Below, in pieces: positions 1 to 9,757 of a stretch of 64,000 nt of DNA (positions are counted from its first letter, which is position 1; each line of letters begins with the position of its first letter). A program made the translations under genes and the position numbers. The stretch comes from Rebecca billardiae RCC1528 (lineage: Eukaryota > Haptophyta), in assembly GCA_965240325.2 (NCBI GenBank), contig OZ251224.1, positions 1,178,001-1,242,000 on the forward strand. The letters are read 5' to 3'. A model generated the notes under the pieces. It saw nothing but the letters and a program-made list of their open reading frames with translations. It was not told the DNA's origin and ran no database searches.

Positions 1-638
1 CACCGTAGTACCGGAATTCCGACACGATGTCATCGCTTCACGTCATCGACGACTCAACGATACTGTATGAATGGTGCGCTGCTTGCCTCCGCAGGCGAGC
101 AGCGCGCAGTTTACGCCGGGCATGTGGACCTGCTGCCCACCCTTTGACATCAGATTCCAGTTCTTCCCTTCGGCTGGGGCTCGATCAGTCGACGCGGCGT
201 CGCTCACAGCGCAGGCAGGTGTTTGGCGCGGCTGCACTCTCTAGGTGGCTGGGATACAACATCCAGGTGCAGCACCCTCCCCGTGTGGTGTCAGAGCGCG
301 CGCTCGAGCGCGTGCCTCCGAGCGCGGGGCGGCCGCTTGCTGCAATGGCCGCCTCGACGAGATGCGGCAACGCGCCCCTCACCTGCCTGCGCCGGTCTGT
401 TTTGTGGCGGTGTCTTTGTGCAGCACTTGTTGGATGTCATCAACCACGCCTCGCGTCATCCAAGTCTGCATCACGTTTTTTCGTTGTAGGACTACTATAG
501 CTACTATAACTAGCAGGACTTCTGACGACATATATTGTCATCATCAGCATCAGACTCAGCTAGGGGACCGTGTCAGGAGCGATCTTCGCGCGTGATCGTG
601 GCTGATGATGAGCTCAGAATGCGTTCATCATCAATTCA
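1..638. other. intergenic, no supported gene
   Basis: Several overlapping open frames run here, but none resembles a known protein and none shows a consistent coding signature. A dispersed repeat segment lies at about 363-440. Its part at 388-423 recurs perfectly, inverted, at 18757-18792. Confidence 0.6.
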
Positions 639-3464
639 TCACCCCTGCGGCGGCGAGCAAACGAGACGGCGACTCGGGTGCAATGGCGCGCCCGGTGCAT
701 CACGCGATGCCGCGGTAGTGCGAGCCACCGAGGCCGATGCACTCGAGCTGAGATCGGCCACGGGCACAATCGTCGGCCGCCCATGCGCACACTGGAATGG
801 AAACTTGGTCGCACCGAGCGCGGTAAGCAAGTCCAAGCACTGCTGCCGAGTGAGTGCGGTGCCGAACATGATGGCGCTGCGGCACGCCTTGGAGATGACC
901 GCGCGCAGCACTGCTCGTGGCGGTGCCTGCGCGCCGCCTCCCATCTCATCGAGCAGCGTCACGTACTCGAGCAGTGCGCGCGATCGCAGCGTGTGAGAGC
1001 ACACGACGGGAGCCTGGACCATCCACACCTCTGGCGCGGCCGCTCCACTCATGCGCACCTGCCAGCCCCAGCTGTGCACTTCGCGCGTGTGGTGCCGCAG
1101 GAGCGCCACCTCGTGCGCCGACGGCCGCATGCGCTCGGGCGGATCGAGGCGCACCGTCTCGATGTGCGCGGGCGCGCCGTCCGGCTGCACGTGCAGCTCG
1201 AGCAGCGCCTCGAGCTGCACGCGCTCGTCGGCGGCATGCTGGTCGATCAAGGCGAGCGTCGGGCCGATCCGGACGGCGAGCCACTTGCGATCGACCTGCC
1301 CCACCAGCCGCGCCTCGTACAGCATGCGCTTTGTGATGGTCATCGTGCCGTCCGAAGGGTCGGACGTCCCGGCGTGCAGAGGCTGCGCGGGCGTGGGCGG
1401 CTCGGGCGCGCGCGCACGGCTGCGGTCTGCTTCGGCCATGCCGACCGGCAGGCTGTCAAACATGCTGTTCTGCTCTCCCCCTCGGAGAGCCGAAGCGTCG
1501 GCGAGCACGGCCTTGAGCTCTGGCGCCGAGTCCAGAGTGCGACGCTTCCGCCGATCTGGCTGCGCCGTCGGCTCTGCGGCGAGGGCGACGACGGATTCGA
1601 GAGCAGGCCGCAGCGTCCACTCTGGCGCATGCGCGCGCGCCACATCGCTCGCCGCGTCGTCACCCGGGCGCTCGCGGTGTGCCTCGAACGACGGGTTGGC
1701 CGAGGCGCGGTCGCGCTGCTCATCGAGCCAGCTCCGAGCGCGCTTCGCGCCCGTGAGCCCTGGCGAAGGACGAGCCGCGACCCGCGGCCTCTCGACGAGT
1801 GGCGCCCTGGGAGGCGCCGCGGGCGAGTGCGGCACACCGGCGGGCGACTGCGTCAAGTCGCGTCCCGGCGTGCGTGCGAGCTCGCCGCGCGCGAGCTCGT
1901 CATCCACCGAGTACCCACGGATGTTCAGCTCCTGCGCGCCACGCGGGGGCGCGCCGCGCCATTCCGACCACGTGGGCTCGGGCGTGATCGGCGCATCCGC
2001 TTGAGACTCGTCGTCGCTGCTGCTACTGCCGAGCGTGCTGCGCAGGAGGCCGACACGCACCGGCCGATGCCCGCCACGATCAGACCTGCCGGGGCGCGCG
2101 GCTGCAGGTGCAGCAGACTCGCGCGGCCGGTCGGCATGCGGCGGCATGATGAGGCGGCGCGATGATGGCGACTGCAGGCCCAGCGCAGCGACTCGCGGCA
2201 CGACTGGGTGCGCGCGTACGCGAGTGGGCTGCCCCGTGCCGCCTACCGCGCGCGAGCAAGCCCGTGGCCTCGCTCGGTGCTCGGCAGCAGCATGCAGCCG
2301 TGGCACTTGCGCGGCTGTGGCCGCGGGAGGCCCTGCTGCGCGGGCGATGTGATCGCCCGCGCGCGCTGCGGCAGGCGAGGCCGAGGCGAATGCCGCTCGC
2401 AGCGCCTCGCGCAGGTGCGCGGCGACGTTGAGATCGCGCGCGAAGTGCGCAACGAGGCCCTCGCCGTCGTGAAGAAGTGCCACGTGCTCGGGCGACGCCG
2501 TCACGAAGAGAAGGAAGGCGGCGTGCAGGCAGCGGCTGCCATCGGGGTCTGCGAGCGTGCTGACCGCCCGCCCGACATCCGGCATGGCGCCATCGTCCAC
2601 GTGGTCGAGAGGCGTGACTGCGGCGAGGCGAATGATCGTGTCCGCTGCGAATCGGTGAAGCTCGTCCTTCCGCGTGAGCGGGCGCCCGTTGACGCACAGG
2701 AGCTGCGTCTCGGCAGACCGGCCGCCCGTTGCTGTCGCCGTCGCCCACCCGCGCACCTCGAGCGGTGGCACGTCGCGCGCTGCGAGGCCCGTGCCCACAC
2801 ACGCGAAGGCGCCGGCCGGCACGGACGGGCACAGCTGCCGGAACGTTTCGAGCGCGTTCCCGTGCGCGCAGGTCTCCAGCAGCACCCGGCCGCTCGATGC
2901 GTCGCGCAGCGAGAAGGCGACATGCGCATGCGCGATCGCGAGCTTGCCCAGGTCTGCTCGCACCGCCTCGCATGCAATAGCAGCCGCTCCTGGCCGGGCG
3001 AGCACCTTGCGCTGGACGGGTCGGTTCCAGAAGAGGTCGCGCACGACCACGGTCGTACCCCGAGCGCGCATGCCCGACGCGACCGCCGTCATCAGCCGAC
3101 GGCCGCCACGCAGCACGGTCAAGTGCGGCGCGGCGTCGCGCTCAGTTCGCGAGGTGATCTCGAGCGTGCTCACGAGCCCAATCGCGTGGAGTGCCTCGCC
3201 GCGGAAGCCGAAGGTGCTGTTGTTCGCGCCCATCTTGGACGTGCAGCCGCGATCGCCGACGCGTGCGAGCTCGTGCGACGCGATGCCCGTGCCATCGTCG
3301 CGCACAGTGACGACGAACTGCGGCACATCAAGGGTGACGACGATGCTTGTCGCCCCGGCATCGAGGGCGTTCAGCGCAAGCGCGTCGACGACAGACGCGA
3401 AGGATGTCACCTGTAGCACGCCGCTGACACGCTGCGCGAGCGATTCGTCGAGTCGGCGGATCAT
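639..3464 (-). CDS. MLH3: DNA mismatch repair protein MLH3 (MutL homologue)
   Basis: MLH3 pairs with MLH1 (MutL-gamma) and nicks DNA in meiotic crossover and mismatch repair in the nucleus. Single exon, 941 aa. I start at Met31 of the open frame (3464) because MLH3 proteins begin with an MI-x-L motif right there. The N-terminal GHKL ATPase shows the Mg ligand Asn32 in LNALDAGAT, a DDGTG loop, FGFRGEAL and GTTVVVRDLFWNRP. A long disordered middle follows (about 330-690). The C-terminal endonuclease carries DQHAADERVQLE (741-752), KACRSAIMFG and FPFQCAHGRPT (Cys892/His894), the metal-site set of nuclease-active MutL proteins. Oddity: the catalytic Glu expected four residues before Asn32 is Ala28 (codon GCG at 3381-3383). 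It is divergent from the Mpv17-ACT gene across 265 bp. PMS2 is less likely given the MLH3-like start and CAHGRP ending. Confidence 0.9.
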   Translation of the reverse strand: MIRRLDESLAQRVSGVLQVTSFASVVDALALNALDAGATSIVVTLDVPQFVVTVRDDGTGIASHELARVGDRGCTSKMGANNSTFGFRGEALHAIGLVSTLEITSRTERDAAPHLTVLRGGRRLMTAVASGMRARGTTVVVRDLFWNRPVQRKVLARPGAAAIACEAVRADLGKLAIAHAHVAFSLRDASSGRVLLETCAHGNALETFRQLCPSVPAGAFACVGTGLAARDVPPLEVRGWATATATGGRSAETQLLCVNGRPLTRKDELHRFAADTIIRLAAVTPLDHVDDGAMPDVGRAVSTLADPDGSRCLHAAFLLFVTASPEHVALLHDGEGLVAHFARDLNVAAHLREALRAAFASASPAAARAGDHIARAAGPPAATAAQVPRLHAAAEHRARPRACSRAVGGTGQPTRVRAHPVVPRVAALGLQSPSSRRLIMPPHADRPRESAAPAAARPGRSDRGGHRPVRVGLLRSTLGSSSSDDESQADAPITPEPTWSEWRGAPPRGAQELNIRGYSVDDELARGELARTPGRDLTQSPAGVPHSPAAPPRAPLVERPRVAARPSPGLTGAKRARSWLDEQRDRASANPSFEAHRERPGDDAASDVARAHAPEWTLRPALESVVALAAEPTAQPDRRKRRTLDSAPELKAVLADASALRGGEQNSMFDSLPVGMAEADRSRARAPEPPTPAQPLHAGTSDPSDGTMTITKRMLYEARLVGQVDRKWLAVRIGPTLALIDQHAADERVQLEALLELHVQPDGAPAHIETVRLDPPERMRPSAHEVALLRHHTREVHSWGWQVRMSGAAAPEVWMVQAPVVCSHTLRSRALLEYVTLLDEMGGGAQAPPRAVLRAVISKACRSAIMFGTALTRQQCLDLLTALGATKFPFQCAHGRPTIVPVADLSSSASASVARTTAASRDAPGAPLHPSRRLVCSPPQG

Positions 3465-3729
3465 GCGGCCACGCCGGAGGCCCGGCGCGCCGCTGGCTGG
3501 TGCGCTCCGCTCTGCCGCTCGCGGCTGGCTGCGCCAGTCGGCAGCGGAGGCCACAGCACAGCGGGAGGCCAGGACTGCTCCCCTGGTGGCGCAGCACCGG
3601 ACTCCAAGTCACCGCGCCCGCTGCGCCCATCGGAATTGTATTTGTCCGGGACCGCGCGCATCTGCGCATCAGCAGATCGAAGCCCGATTCGCCCGCGCCG
3701 CGCCGTCCAAGGGCGCAGGCGCTGCGAGG
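3465..3729. promoter_or_regulatory. shared divergent promoter interval, MLH3 / Mpv17-ACT
   Basis: 265 bp between two divergent start codons must hold both 5' UTRs and promoters. No TATA box stands out. Inferred from gene layout only. Confidence 0.4.
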
Positions 3730-4971
3730 ATGGCGGCGATCATGCGCTTCGCCAAGGCGAACCCTTTCGCGTTCGGGCTCGGGTACTCAGGCGTGAAGAC
3801 CTGCTTGTGTGACCTGCTCGTCCAGAAGCTGGTGGAGAAGCGCGAGGAGATTGACTGGCGCCGGAACGCCGCGTTCGCGACCTTTGGGTTTGTCTACCTG
3901 GGGGGCGTGCAGTACGCGCTGTACGTGCCTATCTTCTCGCGCCTGTTCCCCAACGCGGCCTCTTTCGCGGCCAAGCCCGTCTCCGAGAAGCTGCGCGACC
4001 TCCCCGGCATCCGCAACCTGTTTGCGCAGGTCTTCCTCGACCAGTGCGTGCACCACCCGCTCACCTACTTCCCTGTCTTCTACATGATCAAGGATGTGGT
4101 GACCAACGACAAGCCCGATCCGGTGAGAGCCGTCAACGGGTACCTGGAGAACATGCAGGAAGACCTCGTCGCGCTGTGGAAGGTGTGGGTCCCCTCGACG
4201 TTCCTCAACTTTGCCTTCATGCCGATGTGGCTGCGCATCCCGTGGGTCGCCTCCACGTCGCTCATTTGGACCTGCATCCTCTCGGCGATGCGCGGCGGGA
4301 GCGACCGCGTGCCCACGACGGAGATCGTCGGCCCACACGTCGATGGACGCTCTCTCGAGCTCGCCATGCGATCCCTCGCCCCGCCACCCGTGCTCGACCC
4401 TTCGCGCGCGCACCTGCTCGTCACCGTGCACGGGCCTGATCAGCCCGGCATCGTCGCCGCCGTCTCGCGCTCCGTGTTCGATGCGGGCGGCAACCTGACG
4501 ACGTCGAAGATGATCAAGCTGGGCGGCGAGTTTGCGGTGATGATGCACGTCGACTGCCAGCCCGACGCCGTCGGCAACCTGCGCGAGAAGCTGCACGCCA
4601 GCACCGCCAAGGCGCTCGCCGGGTGTGACATCGAGACGAGGCAGGTGATTGCTGTCGGCGACCCGTCGCAGCGGCCGTCGTTCTCGGCGCACGTGCGGCT
4701 TTCGGGCCCGGATCAGCCCGGGCTTTTGATGCGACTCACCGAGGAGCTCGCCGCGCACGGCCTCAACGTCGAGCACGTGCAGACGGAGCAGCACGTGCCG
4801 CCCGCGCGCAAGGGTCTCCAGCGGCGGTTCTCTCTGAGCGGCATCGTGACTGCGCCCGTGAAGCCCGACTCCGAGTCGCTGAACCTCGCCATCGAGTCGC
4901 TCAAGAAGGAGCTGAATGTCCAGTGCTACGTTGAGGAGGACCACCACCGCCAGCCGGACTCTTCCAAGTAA
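3730..4971 (+). CDS. Mpv17/PMP22-family membrane protein fused to two ACT domains
   Basis: 413 aa from the ATG at 3730 (a second in-frame ATG is at 3742). The frame stays open much further upstream, but that part is antisense to MLH3 and not credible. Residues about 1-195 are an Mpv17/PMP22 integral membrane domain: GYSGVKTCLCDLLVQK, then FLDQCVHHPLTYFPVF, then WKVWVPSTFLNFAFMP with a closing W and LSAMRGG. Family members sit in mitochondrial or peroxisomal membranes and may act as channels. Residues about 226-300 and 317-400 are two ACT domains of the GcvR type, with GPDQPGIVAAVSR and GPDQPGLLMRLTEEL, which in bacteria sense small metabolites such as glycine. One uninterrupted frame links both parts, so the fusion is not a splicing guess. 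A channel gated by amino-acid sensing is only a hypothesis. Confidence 0.85.
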   Translation: MAAIMRFAKANPFAFGLGYSGVKTCLCDLLVQKLVEKREEIDWRRNAAFATFGFVYLGGVQYALYVPIFSRLFPNAASFAAKPVSEKLRDLPGIRNLFAQVFLDQCVHHPLTYFPVFYMIKDVVTNDKPDPVRAVNGYLENMQEDLVALWKVWVPSTFLNFAFMPMWLRIPWVASTSLIWTCILSAMRGGSDRVPTTEIVGPHVDGRSLELAMRSLAPPPVLDPSRAHLLVTVHGPDQPGIVAAVSRSVFDAGGNLTTSKMIKLGGEFAVMMHVDCQPDAVGNLREKLHASTAKALAGCDIETRQVIAVGDPSQRPSFSAHVRLSGPDQPGLLMRLTEELAAHGLNVEHVQTEQHVPPARKGLQRRFSLSGIVTAPVKPDSESLNLAIESLKKELNVQCYVEEDHHRQPDSSK

Positions 4972-6051
4972 GGTGCCTGGGCTCCTCTGCCAGATCCTGA
5001 CCTGTTGGGTTGCCCCAGCCCCCTTGCCTTTGAGTACCCCACGACTAGCACCTCTATTCTCTGCATCTTCATCTTGGCGCGTTCACGAGCGCCTCGGCCT
5101 TTGTCTCATGCGCGCGGTCTCGGCGCTCGCCTAGCTGGGACTCGGGCCTGCGCGCCACTGAGCCATGATTCACCAGCTGGTGTCCGACTACCTGATTCTG
5201 AATGAAACCTGTGAGCGGTGACGGCTGCGGCGGCGACGGGCAGTTTCAAAGTGTCAGCACGGCAACCGGCCAACCGGTCACGTGTGCACTACAATGATTA
5301 TATAATCGATCAGCATCCGCCCGATTCTCTAGGACTAGGAGTCAGTAGACAGTAGTCACTCGACCGTCTCAGTCATCTGAGCCCGAGCCACTACTCAGCG
5401 CAGTTATTTATTTGCGCTGCTATATATATATGATATATTTTAAGATTCATCATGTTTTTACCGCGCAGTGCCCAGGTCGCGTTGCCGCGCCACTCCCCGT
5501 TCCGTCGGCGGCACGCCTCTCCGAGTGGCTCGGACCGAGTCCGAAGAGAGACCTGAAAACGACGACTGGTAGTATAGTCCTAGTCCGTGAGACCGAATCC
5601 GAGTACGGAGGAGTTAGTGAGTTACTGAGCATCGGACTCTCATAGTCTAGTTACACTTGTCATCGTATAAGACACTGTATGTCATAGCAGACATTTAATC
5701 GGAATCAGAGAATCCGTCCGACGGCGACTGCCGCTCACTCAGAGTCAGTCTCGGTGACTGCGGCGCCGACGGCCCGACGGCAGCCGACGCGGCGGCTGCC
5801 TGGCCCGTGGCCGCGCCGGAATCCAATAATGGCAATATCCATGACCACGGGGCCCTCACTCCTTAGCAGCCAGGCCTCACCAACGGTGGTGCCCGCATTA
5901 TAACGGTGGGGCGAGGACGACGGGCGCTGGCGCGCCGCGAGCGGCGAGGCGGCCGCAGCCCTCATCCAGATTCCAGGCCTCGCAGGCGGACGGCAAAACG
6001 AATTTCCCGGCGGCGCAGCCATCGGCGACGGCTTCATGGGCGGTGACAGTT

Positions 6052-6112
6052 GGCGGGCGTCGATCTCGCCTGCCTGAGCTGTGTGCGCCTCATATTCTTA
6101 TTATAGTAAATT
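6052..6112 (-). repeat. dispersed leader-like repeat, copy A
   Basis: Read on the minus strand it carries the block TACTA..AATAAGA, GACGCACACAGCTCAGGC and AGGCGAGATCGACGCC, also seen at 18918, 20655, 21001, 43238 and 63224. The 63224 copy overlaps the start of the TPR-CHAT gene. Confidence 0.7.
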
Positions 6113-6126
6113 TGTAGTTATATAAT

Positions 6127-6220
6127 ACTACGACAGCAGAGTGTTATCGTCATAACGGTTATAGCTATTACTACGACAGCAGAGTGTTTAATAATAATGT
6201 TATCATAACGGTTATCTGAG
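6127..6220 (+). repeat. tandem duplication of a ~42-56 bp unit
   Basis: Two adjacent copies of a unit that begins ACTACGACAGCAGAGTGTT and ends near ATAACGGTTAT. The second copy carries an AT-rich insertion. Confidence 0.7.
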
Positions 6221-6551
6221 CTATCTGACTAGTATCATCCGCCGATGCCAATAAGCAGGCTGCGCACGCAGACCCCTGGCCCTGCCTGCACGGGCTGCAT
6301 AGTGGCTATAGTGAGTCCGAGTAGTGCATGCTGTGACACTGGGCACCACAGTGACGTCCGACAGTCTGAGGTGCCGGGATGCCGCCTGTGTCACGCGCGG
6401 TATCGACCCCGACCTCCCGGCTCACCTGACCGGGTGTGGCAGCCTGGCAATCACCATACCCAGCATCCGCCGGCCTTCCGGAACAGAGAGAGCGCGCCAA
6501 GATGGCGCGTGTCCAGTGATCGGCGAGCCTGCCCCGCTCGGCGTCGCGTAC

Positions 6552-7696
6552 TCACTCGGTGCTCGCGTTGCGCTTCCCGCCGGACGTCTTGCGGTACTTG
6601 AGCTTGTCGCGCTGCTCGCTCTCGATATCGAGCACCTCGCTCGACTTCATGCTGAGCGCCTCGTGGGTGGCCTCGAGGTCGCGCACCATCTTCCCCAGGC
6701 CCGCGGGCTCGAGCGACGCCGCGTGATCCGTCCCCTTCCACGTGCGGTCCTTGGTGAAGTGGCGCTCGATCCACTTGGCACCGAGTGCGTACGCGGCAAT
6801 GTCGATCGCGATGCCGAGGTGGTGGCCCGAGAAGGCGAGCTCGTGTACGCGGGTGCCGTACTCGTCGTACAGGCGCGCGAGCTCGAGCATGCACACGTCC
6901 TTGAACGGGACGGGGTAGCCCGAGGTGCAGTTGTACACGACCAGCCTGTCCTTGGCCTGGCCCGTCTCCTCGAAGAACTTGACCACGTCCTCGATCTCCG
7001 ACTTGGTCGTCATGCCCGTGGACACGTGCACCTTGCCCTTGAAGTCGTCGCGCAGCACCTTGAGCATCTCGAAGTGGTTGTTGCACGCCGACGGCACCTG
7101 CGCGAGCGCGAGTGCGTGCGTCGCCCGCGCCGACGCGACCGGCTCAGCGCGACGCGCTCGGCAGGACCGACTGGGCAGCGCGCGCGCGCACGCACCTTGA
7201 GGAAGTCGCACGGGATCTCGATCATCTCGCGCGCGGATGTGACGTCCCACACCGACGTTGCCCATTCGATGCCGATCTCCTTGCCGTACTTGTGCAGCTC
7301 CATGTGCTGCTCCTTGGTGAACTCCAGGAACTCGCGGTGCGCGCCGTACGTGGCGCCGTACGCGTTCGCAGGCACGGGGTGCGGCTTGTTGTACTGCTCC
7401 TCGGTGAGGAGCTCCTTGTTGCAACGCTTCTGGAACTTCGCATACGTCGCCCCGCAGTCCTTTGCGAGCCTCATGAGCTCCTTGGCGATCTCCATTTTGC
7501 CCATGTGGTTGCAGCCGATCTCGGCGACAACCTTGCACTTCTCATACTTGAAGCCCGAGCCCTCGAGGTATCCTGCGCGGCGTGGTGAGGGCGGTAGGAG
7601 GCGCAGCAGGCGGGTGAGCAGCGCGCGCCCAGCCAGGCGCCCGCCCCCCCTCCTTATGCGCCGCGACGTGCGCTCACCTGTCGGCCGCTTCGGCAT
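6552..7696 (-). CDS. N-acylneuraminate/Kdn synthase, NeuB family (3 exons)
   Basis: Condenses phosphoenolpyruvate with an N-acylmannosamine or mannose (or its 6-phosphate) to give a sialic acid or Kdn. Exons on the minus strand are 7696-7678, 7572-7196 and 7097-6552; introns are 7573-7677 (105 nt) and 7098-7195 (98 nt). Product 313 aa, starting MPKRPTG. TIM-barrel motifs: AEIGCNHMGK, YAKFQKR, SACNNHFEML, VSTGMTT, NCTSGYPVPF, FSGHHLGIAIDI and KGTDHAASLEP. The second intron splits the frame between FLK and VPSACNN and has clean GT/AG ends. The C-terminal SAF (antifreeze-like) domain of bacterial NeuB is absent: the protein stops after the barrel with a basic tail. Kdn synthesis is known in haptophytes, which fits, but the substrate cannot be read from sequence. 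Confidence 0.87.
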
Positions 7697-7968
7697 GTTG
7701 TCGTGCGATGAAAGAACGGGGCGCCGTGCAGCTCGAGCCGTTGAGTTGCACGATGGATGGGCCGGACGCGCAGGAAGCGGTTGTGAGCGGAAGATCGCGC
7801 GATTTAGAAGCGAGCGGCCAATCAACGCTCCGCGCGCTCATCGGTCGCCTCGCGCGCGAAATAGCGCGCATCTTGGCGAAAGATCAAAGATTCGCGCGAA
7901 AAAAGTGAAAAACGGCAGTTTCGCGTTATTGTTTTTCGCCAGCATCAAAACCAATCGAGCGCAGCAGC
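7697..7968. promoter_or_regulatory. shared divergent promoter interval, NeuB-type / STELLO-like
   Basis: 272 bp between divergent ATGs. It contains several palindromic CGCG cores, such as TTCGCGCGAA near 7890-7900 and related motifs around 7800 and 7855. These resemble E2F-type sites, but that is only a visual likeness. Confidence 0.4.
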
Positions 7969-9522
7969 ATGGCTGACGACGAGCAAGAGGCCGGTGAGGA
8001 TGCCCCACTTCTAGGCGCGCCATCGCGCGAGGCGCGGTGGTGTGGCGGCAGCATCGCCGCTGCACACTCCGGTGAGCGTCGCCTCGGGCTCGCCGCGGTC
8101 ATCCTCACGGCCGCCATGGCGCTCGCGTGGCATGTGGCCAGACAACCTGCGCTGCCATCGGCCTACGACGACTGCGCGCGCGCCACGCCCGCGTGCCCCG
8201 TGGGCGGTGGCGCCCGTCCCAGGTCGAATGTTGGCTCGATCGGCACATCCGGCCGGCTGTGGTCACCTGTCCACATCCGAAACTTCACGCGTCCGCGACG
8301 GTTCGCGCGCTCGGTGCGGCAGCAGCAGCAGCGCGAACGTGCTTGGGCGCGGCTGCCGCAGGATGGGCACTGTGAGCAGTGGGTGGTCATCACGACCATC
8401 TTCCCACCCACGCGCCTCGTGCAGCAGCTGGCGGAGCTGCCTGGCTGGTGCACCGTCGTCGTTGGCGACCGCAGAGCGCCGACCGCCGAGGCGTACATGG
8501 CCGCCATAGAGCGTCCAGCCTCGGGCGGCGGCCGCGTGGTGTACCTCTCTGCGGCCGAGCAGGAGCGGCTGGGCTACCGCGTGCTCGGCCTGCTCAAGTG
8601 GAACCACTTCGGGCGGAAGAACGTGGGCTTCGTGTACGCCATCGCCCACGGCGCGAGGCTCGTCTACGACACGGACGACGACAACGAGCTCCTCGACCCG
8701 GGCGCGCTCTCCGCGTGGGCGCGCGCGCTGCGCAGCCCGAGCACGCGCGTCCACGCGTGGCGCGCGTGCGCGCCCGTCCTCAACCCCTACCCGCACTTCG
8801 GCTCGGCGCGCGAGCGGGACGGCTGGGCACAGTTCGCGTGGCCCCGCGGGTTCCCACTCGAGTCGATCCGCGACTGTGGGACCATGCTCGAGCGGCCCTC
8901 CGACGCGCCGGCGGACACGGCGCCCATGTCGGCGATCGGCGTCGTGCAGTCGCTCGCCAACCACGACCCGGACGTGGACGCCATCTACAGGCTGCGGCAC
9001 CACCTGCCGGTCGGGTTCGAGCGGCGGCACCCGGCGGGGCACCCGGCGGGGGCCGTCGCGCTGGGCAACGCGACGGTGGCGCCGTTCAACGCGCAGGCGA
9101 CGCTCTGGTCGCACAGCGCGCTCTGGGGGCTGCTGCTGCCGATCAGCGTGCACGGGCGCGTGTCGGACATTTGGCGCAGCTACTTTGCGCAGCGCGTGCT
9201 GCGCGAGCTCGGGCTGCAGGTCGCCTTCGCCGAGCCCTGGGTGAAGCAGGAGCGCAACGCGCACACGTACCTCGCCGACTTCGACTCGGAGACGCCGCTG
9301 TACCTCCGTGCGGGGGCTCTCGTCGCGTGGCTCGACGCGTGGTTGCCGAGCGCGCGCGCGCCGGGCTCGGGCGCGGGCTCCGTCGCATCGGTGATCGAGG
9401 AGCTGGCGATCGCGCTGTACCAGGTCGGCGTCATCGAGGAAGGAGACGTGCTCCTCCAGCAGGCGTGGCTGGATGATCTACTCGCTGCCGGCTACGAGCT
9501 TCCCACTGCGGCTGTGAGCTGA
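7969..9522 (+). CDS. STELLO-like (DUF288) Golgi glycosyltransferase
   Basis: 517 aa, single exon, ATG at 7969. The short cytosolic N-terminus is followed by one hydrophobic segment (about residues 39-57, LGLAAVILTAAMALAW), giving type II membrane topology typical of Golgi glycosyltransferases. The lumenal domain opens with QWVVITTIFPPTRLVQQLAEL and WCTVVVGDR (about 136-170), then GRKNVGFVYAIAHGARLVYDTDDDN. The DTDDDN (about 233-238) is the DxD-type nucleotide-sugar/metal motif. This block is the hallmark of the STELLO/DUF288 family; in plants STELLO proteins help assemble cellulose synthase complexes in the Golgi. C-terminal part: WSHSALWGLLLPISVHGRVSDIWRSY. Divergent from the NeuB-type synthase, which suggests a shared glycan programme. 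Acceptor and donor are unknown. Confidence 0.85.
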   Translation: MADDEQEAGEDAPLLGAPSREARWCGGSIAAAHSGERRLGLAAVILTAAMALAWHVARQPALPSAYDDCARATPACPVGGGARPRSNVGSIGTSGRLWSPVHIRNFTRPRRFARSVRQQQQRERAWARLPQDGHCEQWVVITTIFPPTRLVQQLAELPGWCTVVVGDRRAPTAEAYMAAIERPASGGGRVVYLSAAEQERLGYRVLGLLKWNHFGRKNVGFVYAIAHGARLVYDTDDDNELLDPGALSAWARALRSPSTRVHAWRACAPVLNPYPHFGSARERDGWAQFAWPRGFPLESIRDCGTMLERPSDAPADTAPMSAIGVVQSLANHDPDVDAIYRLRHHLPVGFERRHPAGHPAGAVALGNATVAPFNAQATLWSHSALWGLLLPISVHGRVSDIWRSYFAQRVLRELGLQVAFAEPWVKQERNAHTYLADFDSETPLYLRAGALVAWLDAWLPSARAPGSGAGSVASVIEELAIALYQVGVIEEGDVLLQQAWLDDLLAAGYELPTAAVS

Positions 9523-9757
9523 GGCGACGTCCGTCCCAAGTCGGATCAGATGACTCCGTGTCACGTCAGGGTCTCAGAGAGTGCGCAACTGCTTGCAGCT
9601 TGGGGAATGTCAATGACAATGTTCCAATGTAGACACATGCACAGACACAGTCGTCCGATTTTCGGGCGGACGATTTCCTATTTTCCTCAGCATCAAGTTG
9701 GGCAGCCGGGCTCAGCCGCGCCGGCGGGCGGAGCCAACGGGCACGGGAGCGCGGGCC

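Larger units (their letters stand above)
4972..6551. other. intergenic between convergent genes
   Basis: No credible coding frame. It holds AT-rich stretches, one copy of the dispersed leader-like repeat (6052-6112) and a short tandem duplication (6127-6220). The 3' UTRs of the two convergent neighbours are expected here. Confidence 0.6.

Noticed and set aside
27-500. 157-codon frame at the window start
   Set aside because: Overlapped by several alternative frames and by a dispersed repeat; no protein signature.
2674-3729. Upstream extension of the Mpv17-ACT frame over MLH3
   Set aside because: It is antisense to the well-conserved MLH3 ATPase domain and has no homology; GC-rich DNA keeps such frames open.
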